40,182 bases of DNA from Sphingomonas sp. PP-CE-1G-424 (GTDB taxonomy: Bacteria; Pseudomonadota; Alphaproteobacteria; Sphingomonadales; Sphingomonadaceae): contig NZ_SLXW01000016.1 of the NCBI RefSeq assembly GCF_004341085.1, positions 1-40,182 of the forward strand. Direction: 5' to 3'. Below the pieces are notes generated by a model that saw only the letters and a list, made by a program, of their open reading frames with translations, did not search any database and was not told the DNA's origin. The first letter of the stretch is position 1; every line of letters starts with the position of its first letter. Made by a program: the position numbers and the translations under genes. Positions 20,501 to 26,671 of this stretch are shown piece by piece.

Positions 20501-22987
20501 GACGAGGTGCATGAGATGGCCGAATGGGTCGCGACCTACGACGACCTCCTCGACAAGCGGCAGCTCGCCGCGCAGGGCATCAGCGTCATACGGTACCGGC
20601 GGCAACGGACGCACGGGCGCAACATCGTCGTCTCCTCCACGTCCGAACTCCGCATCCTCAACGTGCTCGTTCGCAGACGGCTGACCGAACTCTCGCTGGG
20701 TCTAGACGACGAGCGCGTCTCGGCGCTCGCGCGCCGGATGATCGACGACGCGAATTCGATCTCCGGCGACATCGTGCTGCGCGCCGCCAAGCGCGGCGTG
20801 TCGGCAGGCGAGCTGATCGGGCTGGTGCTGAGCCGCGCGCTCGTCGCGGAGGAGCTGCGCCCTCAGGCCGCGGTCGCCTGGTTCCTTCTCGATGACTACG
20901 CCGAGTGGCTCGGCCAGCGCGAGGAGGGCATCGCCGACATCCTCGCGCTGTGCCTGGTCGAGGGTGAGGATGGAGCACCCCGCCTGCGCGCGATCGTCAC
21001 CGAGGCGAAGTATGTCGATCAGTCCGGATCGGCGGAGGCCAGCCGCAAGTCGCAGCAGCAACTGCGGCAGACGGTCGCGCGCATCGACGACGCGCTTTTC
21101 GGCGACCCCGGGCGGCTCGATCGCGACCTGTGGCTGTCGAGGATCGCGGACCTTCTCCTGGACGGCACCGCGGCTCTCGGACAGGCCTCGTTGCTGGAAC
21201 AGGTCCGTGACGGAATCCGGCGCGGCGCCGTTCCGATCGATCTGCGTGGCTACTCCCACATCTTCATCTCCGGGCCCGCGTCCGACGGCAGCAGTCTGGG
21301 CGAGCAGGATCCGGTTCCGGGCGTGAGCGACGGCCTTCAGGAGACCTTCACGCGTGAAGGTCTCCGCCAGTTGATCAAGGCGTATGAGGCCGGCAAGCCG
21401 TTGAAGCCGATCAGATCCGGCTTGGGGGAGACCGACAGCTGGGAGCGGCCGTCCTATCGCGATCCGGCGCCCCGGGTGGACTGGACGAAGGCGATCACGC
21501 TCGAGCCGGAGCGAGAAGTGCCCGTTACTCCCGTCGTGCACGACTATGACGAGGACGAGGACGAAGAAGGGGCCCCGTCGCCGGCCGTTGGCGGCTCGAC
21601 GGCGGCCGAACCGTCATCCGCGGTCGCCGTCGGAGGCGGGGCCAGCATCCCGCCGACTGAGGGTCACGTTGATCCGTACGTCGCGCAGGTGTCACCGGCC
21701 ACGGACGGTGACGGTGTTCCCGTCGGACAGGGGGAAGCCGTCGAGATGACGGTCAGCCAGTCGCCGACTTCTACGACGTTGGCCGGGGCGGCCTCGACGC
21801 TCGCCATCGGACCTCTGATCGAGGCGCGTGCGCAGGAGGTTCATCAGGACTCGGCGGATGAGCAGGCCTGGCTCGAGGCGACGGCCCAGAAGCTGCGCTC
21901 GGCGTTGATGGGATACAGCCTGCAGGCCAAGGTCCTGGGGACGCGGCTTACTCCCAACGCGGCGCTCATACGGTTCATGGGCAGCGACCGGCTGAGCGTG
22001 CAGGACATCGAAGGCAGACAGTCGGCGCTGCTGACGACCCACGGAATGCGGGTGATCTCGATCTCCCCCCTTCCGGGCGAAATCGTCGTCGGCGTGGCCC
22101 GACCGCAGCGACAGGTGGTGTCGCTGTGGGATGTCTGGGGCCGGAGGGCACTGAACCGGAATGCGGCCGGCGTGAACATGTCGTTCGTGCTCGGGCTGAA
22201 GGAGCTCGACGGCGAGATCCTCTATCTGAATCTCGGCGGTCCCTTCGCGGGCGGGCAGGGGCATGAGCCCCACACGCTCGTGGCGGGTGCGACGGGATCG
22301 GGGAAGTCGGTGCTGATCCAGGCGCTGCTGCTGGACATCGCCGCCACGAACACCAGCGATCTCGCCCACATCTATCTGATCGATCCGAAGATGGGCGTCG
22401 ATTACGCGGCGGTCGAACGGTTGCCCCATCTGCAGGGCGGCGTCATCGTGGATCAGACGCGGGCGGTCGAGGTGATGGAGCTGCTCGTCGCCGAGATGGA
22501 GCGTCGGTACGAGCTGTTCCGGACCAATGGCGCCCGCGACATCCGCGCCTTTAACACCAAGGTCGTCCCGGCCGAGCGGCTTCCGTACGTCTTTCTCGTC
22601 CACGACGAGTTCGCGGAGTGGATGCTGACCGAGGAGTACAAGACGGCGGTCACGGCGAACGTATCGCGTCTGGGCGTGAAGGCCCGCGCTGCCGGCATGC
22701 ACCTGATCTTCGCGGCGCAGCGCCCGGACGCCAACGTCATGCCGATGCAGTTGCGGGACAATCTCGGCAACCGACTGATCCTGAAGGTGGCCAGCGTCGG
22801 CACGTCGGAGATCGCGCTGGGCGTGAAGGGGGCAGAGCAGCTGCTCGGTCTGGGCCATCTTGCGGCGCGCCTCAGCGGTGAACCCTCGATCATCTACGCG
22901 CAGGCTCCGTACCTCGACGACGACGACATCGATCTCGCAGTCGATGCGATCTGTGCCGCCGATGGCGGCGCGGTGAGATCCGCCTGA
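17555..22987 (+). CDS. giant PD-(D/E)XK plus FtsK/HerA-type ATPase, DptH-like
   Basis: An 1810-residue protein. A PD-(D/E)XK site is visible at Asp1128 (GIADILAL), Glu1150 and Lys1152 (VTEAKYV). After an acidic, Ala/Gly/Ser-rich linker (about 1328-1430, with a DEDEDEE run) comes an FtsK/HerA ATPase: Walker A GATGSGKS (1578-1585), the LIDPKMGVDY loop, Walker B FLVHDEFAEW (Asp1684-Glu1685) and FAAQRP. The first 1100 residues are unassigned. Size, ATPase type and neighbours fit DptH (DndH), which drives restriction of unmodified DNA in the Dnd system. No membrane segment is evident. The GTG start overlaps the previous stop. It may pump or scan DNA and cut it. The missing modification genes make the self/non-self signal unknown. 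Confidence 0.65.
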   Translation: MTPSDLIGAAGAASIRQRLSAIGDGEGVARYLLDRLTGEQVAAITSALLVDPQTDALLKIQLPRTLIGGFDLPDHVVTDERTVAIRHAECDRPALLLANTDDDQGASLGDVTLIGAKQLTEDSEPWVGAAAAGLGLPDNQLSAWRAALKGLNAADDWTLHQISNYVALTRERIADESTTVSDALGWALPALHLPRDSGYFLGIRDKDLEKSRSWSRLFEKLVSDRRPLLAKQRPNRQIIESDDLRSQFEGVREDIPAEVHLAIEAFIAATPGWNAAADALAQFEWEGQSVLQLFSGIKLKKTTLPQETLSFFEFTLPDRLSPKDVDYLEALKSRSLKETRDDDREFFETHRDDLSQDKALRVKWERFIFGRPIECNDFLEGVLRALERLFGQINFASKRTLTIRAARRSRSQVLDINADVGLAFGLRYRGLPALMGTAVEWDVPYLFEYEELLDRAKKRKKYRRNESSSRAALQIKFDVVLTSGSERATVQLIWIAQPNAIGFELPKDLARLLKRPMTRSSVARLPVSRKGALQSVSLADVGTLQPAFGQDAGSLVPRTASGEDVGKAFSKALKAAAQSGRIDPAGVSAIGSAWTAFETAYVGAIGALQVSGYASAGLIEQAATYGTLLNTLSAHAPGDLNRRDLWEPVLSLGVVPVAGSAPSAIVAPWHPLRLAASAVKMRSVAGLAEYLLSDVEVNFGDSRLFFSDLRDELAHPLYPEIAVGYDGSEAVLLSDTGTVNDYSLLERPVRDPSEATTDVDPAEAAKQIRALLERYLDLQPHERSNLSIMLFNCDAAGLPLATVNGLSSVQDQEEVHCNVLVRHRDRTRLSRVYGELLDRSEGDPDAVVVSETSRNFMSKLRIGVMLDSGTVRPGNATREIDVAFLHDVVSRQAREQWFPVPAAGSNPGLLEHVPARWSYRRVTAEDELKATVYLTCPRQPDAGWSYVDAVANVIRRQSHGAGEHYLPARQISFQDSGLKAMFDEVHEMAEWVATYDDLLDKRQLAAQGISVIRYRRQRTHGRNIVVSSTSELRILNVLVRRRLTELSLGLDDERVSALARRMIDDANSISGDIVLRAAKRGVSAGELIGLVLSRALVAEELRPQAAVAWFLLDDYAEWLGQREEGIADILALCLVEGEDGAPRLRAIVTEAKYVDQSGSAEASRKSQQQLRQTVARIDDALFGDPGRLDRDLWLSRIADLLLDGTAALGQASLLEQVRDGIRRGAVPIDLRGYSHIFISGPASDGSSLGEQDPVPGVSDGLQETFTREGLRQLIKAYEAGKPLKPIRSGLGETDSWERPSYRDPAPRVDWTKAITLEPEREVPVTPVVHDYDEDEDEEGAPSPAVGGSTAAEPSSAVAVGGGASIPPTEGHVDPYVAQVSPATDGDGVPVGQGEAVEMTVSQSPTSTTLAGAASTLAIGPLIEARAQEVHQDSADEQAWLEATAQKLRSALMGYSLQAKVLGTRLTPNAALIRFMGSDRLSVQDIEGRQSALLTTHGMRVISISPLPGEIVVGVARPQRQVVSLWDVWGRRALNRNAAGVNMSFVLGLKELDGEILYLNLGGPFAGGQGHEPHTLVAGATGSGKSVLIQALLLDIAATNTSDLAHIYLIDPKMGVDYAAVERLPHLQGGVIVDQTRAVEVMELLVAEMERRYELFRTNGARDIRAFNTKVVPAERLPYVFLVHDEFAEWMLTEEYKTAVTANVSRLGVKARAAGMHLIFAAQRPDANVMPMQLRDNLGNRLILKVASVGTSEIALGVKGAEQLLGLGHLAARLSGEPSIIYAQAPYLDDDDIDLAVDAICAADGGAVRSA

Positions 22988-22999
22988 TCCGGCGCGGTA

Positions 23000-23920
23000 T
23001 CAGTTCGTCGCGGGAAGGTTGGCGTCCGCCTCCCGGTTCTGCTCTCGGATGAGGTCGATGAACGCGCGGAGGCCGGCCGGTATGTGGCGACGTCCCGGAT
23101 AGTAGAGGAACAGGCCGGGGTAGGGTGGGCTCCAGTCCTCGAGCACCGGGATGAGTTCGCCGGCGGCGATATGGGTTCGGGCCGACCATTCGCTGACGTA
23201 GCAGAGGCCCGCGCCTTCGAGCGCGGCCTCCAGGATCAGGCTCATCTCGTCGAGCGTGAGCGAGCCTGGAACGTCGATGTCGATTGCCTCTCCGCGGCGC
23301 TCGAAATCCCAACGCCACACGGAACCGGTGGCCATCCGGGCGCGGATGCAGCGGTGACGCATCAGATCGGCCGGGACCTGCGGCCTGTCCCTCTCGGCGA
23401 AGTACGCGGGGGAGCCGACCACCACCATCCTGATCTCACCGCCGATCGGGACCGCGATCATGTCCTGCGGCACCGCCTCCATGATCCGGATGCCGGCGTC
23501 GAAGCCCTGCTGGACGATGTCCACGAGGCGCCCTTCCGTCACGAGTACGAGGTTCATCTCGGGATACCGGCGGAGATATTCCAGCACGAGCGGCGTCAGG
23601 ACCATCCGTCCCGCACCGGCGGAGGTGTTGATGCGCAGGGTGCCTGTCGGGGTGTCGCGGTGATTGTTGATCCCCTCTATCGCCCCGCTGATCTCCGCTA
23701 GCGCCGGGGCGAGCCGCGCGATGAACGGCGCGCCGGCGTCCGTCGGGGAGACGCTTCGCGTCGTGCGGTTGAACAGCCTTGCACCGAGACGGGCCTCGAG
23801 CGCCGAGACCGCGTGACTGAGCGCGGAGGTCGACACCCCCAGCTCTTCCGCCGCAGCCCGGAAGCTGCCTCGGCGCGCGATCGCCACGACGGCTTCGTAT
23901 TCCCCTAGTCCCGTCTTCAT
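23000..23920 (-). CDS. LysR-family transcriptional regulator
   Basis: A 306-residue LysR-type regulator. It has an N-terminal winged helix with the HTH at about residues 18-37 (SFRAAAEELGVSTSALSHAV) and the LFNRTTRSVSPTDAG wing, then a substrate-binding domain (about 90-295). It is close to the group annotated as DNA-binding regulators of aldehyde or ketone metabolism. It is divergent from the aldehyde dehydrogenase gene with 89 bases between, the classical layout in which the regulator controls the neighbour in response to a pathway metabolite. Its stop lies 12 bases from the end of the DptH-like gene, so the two converge with almost no space. Confidence 0.92.
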   Translation of the reverse strand: MKTGLGEYEAVVAIARRGSFRAAAEELGVSTSALSHAVSALEARLGARLFNRTTRSVSPTDAGAPFIARLAPALAEISGAIEGINNHRDTPTGTLRINTSAGAGRMVLTPLVLEYLRRYPEMNLVLVTEGRLVDIVQQGFDAGIRIMEAVPQDMIAVPIGGEIRMVVVGSPAYFAERDRPQVPADLMRHRCIRARMATGSVWRWDFERRGEAIDIDVPGSLTLDEMSLILEAALEGAGLCYVSEWSARTHIAAGELIPVLEDWSPPYPGLFLYYPGRRHIPAGLRAFIDLIREQNREADANLPATN

Positions 23921-24009
23921 TGTCCGATCTTCCTCATCAACGCATCCACGATTATCCGCCTAATCGGTGATACGGAAGGCACCTAGATGAGGGTCCGAAG
24001 GAGACCTTC
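23921..24009. promoter_or_regulatory. LysR/aldehyde dehydrogenase divergent promoter region
   Basis: It contains short dyads typical of LysR targets: ATTA-N6-TAAT (23951-23964) inside TATC-N12-GATA-like sequence up to about 23972. The aldehyde dehydrogenase ribosome site (AAGGAG) lies at the right end. Binding by the LysR protein is inferred. Confidence 0.4.
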
Positions 24010-25425
24010 ATGAAGATCGTTGACAGGATTTATATCGATGGCGCGTTCGTCGTCCCGCAGGGCGCCGAGATGTTCGACCTCCACAACCCCGCGACCGCAA
24101 ACGTAATCGGACAGGTCCGCCTGGGCGACGAGGAGGACACGCGCGCTGCGATCGTCGCCGCAAAGCGCGCATTCTCCGAAATGGCGCGGACCTCGAAGTC
24201 GCAGCGTCTCGACATGCTCGCCCGTCTAGCGGAGGCGCTGACGGCCCGTCGGGAGGATCTCATCGAAGCGGTCATCGAGGAGTACGGCGCGCCCATCTCC
24301 CGCTCGGCTTGGATGGCGGATCACGCCATAAACGTGTTCCGCCTCGCGGCGCAGACCCTCGAAGGCTACGAACTGGAGCGGCAGGTCGGTACCGCCCGCG
24401 TCACGATGGAGCCGCTCGGGGTGGTCGGCCTCATCACGCCGTGGAACGCGAACCCCGGCTTCATCGCCGGGAAGCTCGCGATGGTGATCGCATCCGGCTC
24501 CGCCTGCGTCATCAAGCCGAGCGAGATGAGCGCCTTGCAGACACAGATCGTCGCCGAAGCCTTTCACGAAGCCGGTCTCCCGGCAGGCGCGTACAACATC
24601 GTGAACGGCCGGGGGGACGTCGTCGGGGCGGAACTGAGCCGCAATCCCGATGTCGCGAAGATATCCTTCACGGGATCGACCGCGACCGGCCGTTCGATCC
24701 TGCGCAGCGCTGCCGACACCTTCAAACGGGTGACGCTGGAACTGGGCGGCAAGTCCCCGATGGTGATCATGGAGGACGCCGATTTCGAGGCGGCCATACC
24801 CTTCGTCCTGAATGCCGGGTTCGGGAACAGCGGGCAGGCGTGCATCGCGGGCACGCGGATCCTGGTGCCGTCGCGTAGATTGGGTGAGTTCGAGGCGGCG
24901 ATCCAGGCGGGTCTTGGTGCCTTCCCATCCGGTGATCCGCGCGATCCGGCCATCGCGATCGGCCCGATGGTGAGCCGGCGGCAGTGGGATCGCGTGCAGT
25001 CCTACATCAGGCAGGGGCAGGCGGAGGGTGCGCGGCTCCTCGCTGGCGGGGAGGGACGCCCGGATGGCACGAGCGATGGCTGGTTCGTGAAGCCGACCAT
25101 CTTCACGGACGTTCGGAACGACATGGTGATCGCGCGCGAGGAGATCTTCGGTCCGGTTCTCGCGATCATCCCGTACGAAACCGACGCGCAGGCCGTCGAG
25201 ATCGCGAACGATACGGAGTATGGCCTCCATGCCTATGTCGCGGGGGCCGACGAGGACCGGGCGCGCAGGGTCGCTGAACGGATCGTCGCGGGTCGGGTCA
25301 TCATCAATGGTGCCCCCATGGAGATGAGCGCGCCGTTCGGGGGCTTCAAGCATTCCGGCATCGGTCGGGAGTACGGGACGTTCGGCCTCGACGCCTACCT
25401 GGAGCCCAAGGCGGTCATGGGGTGA
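24010..25425 (+). CDS. NAD(P)-dependent aldehyde dehydrogenase
   Basis: A 471-residue enzyme of the ALDH superfamily that oxidises an aldehyde to the acid with NAD(P)+. All key residues are visible: Asn146 (ITPWNAN), Lys169 (VIKPSE), the FTGST nucleotide loop (220-224), the general base Glu244 (LELGGKSP) and catalytic Cys278 (GQACIAG). EEIFGPVL and PFGGFKHSGIGRE close the fold. The length is normal for the family. The ATG has AAGGAGACCTTC before it. The substrate cannot be read from sequence. The divergent LysR gene is its likely regulator, and the 2-hydroxyacid dehydrogenase downstream may act in the same pathway. Confidence 0.95.
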   Translation: MKIVDRIYIDGAFVVPQGAEMFDLHNPATANVIGQVRLGDEEDTRAAIVAAKRAFSEMARTSKSQRLDMLARLAEALTARREDLIEAVIEEYGAPISRSAWMADHAINVFRLAAQTLEGYELERQVGTARVTMEPLGVVGLITPWNANPGFIAGKLAMVIASGSACVIKPSEMSALQTQIVAEAFHEAGLPAGAYNIVNGRGDVVGAELSRNPDVAKISFTGSTATGRSILRSAADTFKRVTLELGGKSPMVIMEDADFEAAIPFVLNAGFGNSGQACIAGTRILVPSRRLGEFEAAIQAGLGAFPSGDPRDPAIAIGPMVSRRQWDRVQSYIRQGQAEGARLLAGGEGRPDGTSDGWFVKPTIFTDVRNDMVIAREEIFGPVLAIIPYETDAQAVEIANDTEYGLHAYVAGADEDRARRVAERIVAGRVIINGAPMEMSAPFGGFKHSGIGREYGTFGLDAYLEPKAVMG

Positions 25426-25436
25426 GATGCGATTGG

Positions 25437-25480
25437 ACGACCGATCCGTCCGCCGTGAAGGTGGAGAGCGGATCGGTCGT
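25437..25480. terminator. perfect 12-bp hairpin after aldehyde dehydrogenase
   Basis: ACGACCGATCCG (25437-25448) pairs perfectly with CGGATCGGTCGT (25469-25480), starting 11 bases after the stop codon. The 20-base loop can pair further (CCGCC with GGTGG). There is no T-run, so it may be a factor-assisted terminator or an RNA stabiliser. Confidence 0.5.
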
Positions 25481-25502
25481 GCGACGGTTGCCGCACGGCC
25501 TC

Positions 25503-25555
25503 CGGCGTCTCGCGTGCCCGTACTCACGTAGGGGTGTCGGCCGCGCGAGACGCCG
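25503..25555. repeat. second perfect 12-bp inverted repeat
   Basis: CGGCGTCTCGCG (25503-25514) pairs with CGCGAGACGCCG (25544-25555) over a 29-base loop, 22 bases after the previous hairpin. Two unrelated perfect stems in one 224-base gap suggest a bidirectional terminator pair or a target for a mobile element. No gene is seen in the gap. Confidence 0.45.
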
Positions 25556-25649
25556 CTAGGTTATCCAGATGCCGCGTCGTGGGATGCGACGACGGCGCCG
25601 ATCGAAGCGGCCGCGGCGTGGCCCGGATCGATGCATTTGAGGAATGGTC

Positions 25650-26576
25650 GTGAACACGAAACCGGTAGTCTGTCTCGCACACCGTCATCTGTCGTTTCTG
25701 GGCGCGGACCTGCGGGATCGTTACGACGTGATCACCGGCTGGGAGGCCTCGGACGATCCGAGGTTGAGGGAAACGCAGGCACTCGTCGTCGCGGGAGAGG
25801 TGCCGCTGGATAAAGCTCTCGTGCAGGGAATGCCCGCTCTCGGTCTCGTCGCGTGCGCCTCGACGGGGTACGATGGAATCGACGTCGCCTGGGCGCGAAG
25901 CCTGGGTCTGCAGCTGTCGCATGCACGTCACGTCAACGACGGTGACGTCGCTGACCACGCGCTCGGCTGCATAATCGGCCATTACCGAGACCTGTTGAAG
26001 GGCGGCGATTTCGTGCGCTCGGGCGAATGGCCTGCGCCGGGGACCCGCATCAATCGGTCGCTCGCGGGCTTGCGGCTTGGCATAATGGGCCTCGGCGACA
26101 TCGGCCTCGCCGTCGCCGAGCGGGCGACCGCGTTCCGCATGGACGTCGCATGGTGGGGGCCGAGGGAGAAGGACACCCCGTGGCGGCGGGCGGCCAGCCT
26201 TCTGACCCTGGCGGACGAGAGCGACGTCCTGGTGGTGACGGCCCGGTCCGACGCCACGAACCACGGCGTCGTCTGCCGTGAGGTCATCGAAGCGATCGGA
26301 GCCGCCGGCCTGCTCGTCAACGTAGCGCGCGGTCGGCTTGTCGACGAGGACGCACTCGTGGCTGGCCTTCGATCGGGGCGGCTGGGCGGCGCGGCACTCG
26401 ACGTGTTCCAGGAGGAACCGACGCCGGCGTCGAAGTGGCAGGACGTGCCAAACCTCATCCTGACGCCTCACACCGCCGGGAGGACGCAGGAGAGTCTTGG
26501 CCGGATCTCCGACCAGCTACGCGGCAACCTGGCAGCGTTCTTTGCCGATAGACCTCTGCTGACGCCCATACGATAA
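25650..26576 (+). CDS. D-2-hydroxyacid dehydrogenase (NAD-dependent)
   Basis: A 308-residue D-isomer-specific 2-hydroxyacid dehydrogenase, which interconverts a 2-keto acid and its D-2-hydroxy acid. It has the Rossmann motif GLGDIG (about 147-152) and the catalytic triad Arg227 (VARGRLVDE), Glu256 (QEEPTP) and His274 (LTPHTAG). The GTG at 25650 is preferred because GAGGA lies 6 bases before it; an ATG at 25644 would sit on the ribosome site. The protein is slightly short for the family but the fold is complete. It follows the aldehyde dehydrogenase by 224 bases holding two hairpins, so it is probably a separate transcript. The substrate is unknown. Confidence 0.93.
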   Translation: MNTKPVVCLAHRHLSFLGADLRDRYDVITGWEASDDPRLRETQALVVAGEVPLDKALVQGMPALGLVACASTGYDGIDVAWARSLGLQLSHARHVNDGDVADHALGCIIGHYRDLLKGGDFVRSGEWPAPGTRINRSLAGLRLGIMGLGDIGLAVAERATAFRMDVAWWGPREKDTPWRRAASLLTLADESDVLVVTARSDATNHGVVCREVIEAIGAAGLLVNVARGRLVDEDALVAGLRSGRLGGAALDVFQEEPTPASKWQDVPNLILTPHTAGRTQESLGRISDQLRGNLAAFFADRPLLTPIR

Positions 26577-26671
26577 CCAGTCCGGGACATTTCTAGAGAC
26601 CGATCCGGCGCCCCGTTGCTTTTGTTCGAGAAGATGGTTCGTCGAGCGACAAATCTTCCGGGTCCGATTAG

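Noticed and set aside
18005..20614. 869-residue open frame on the minus strand
   Set aside because: It is antisense to the DptH-like gene, Arg/Asp/Leu-rich, without domain motifs; a GC-driven shadow.
24226..25527. 433-residue open frame on the minus strand
   Set aside because: It is antisense to the aldehyde dehydrogenase with all its catalytic residues; a shadow.
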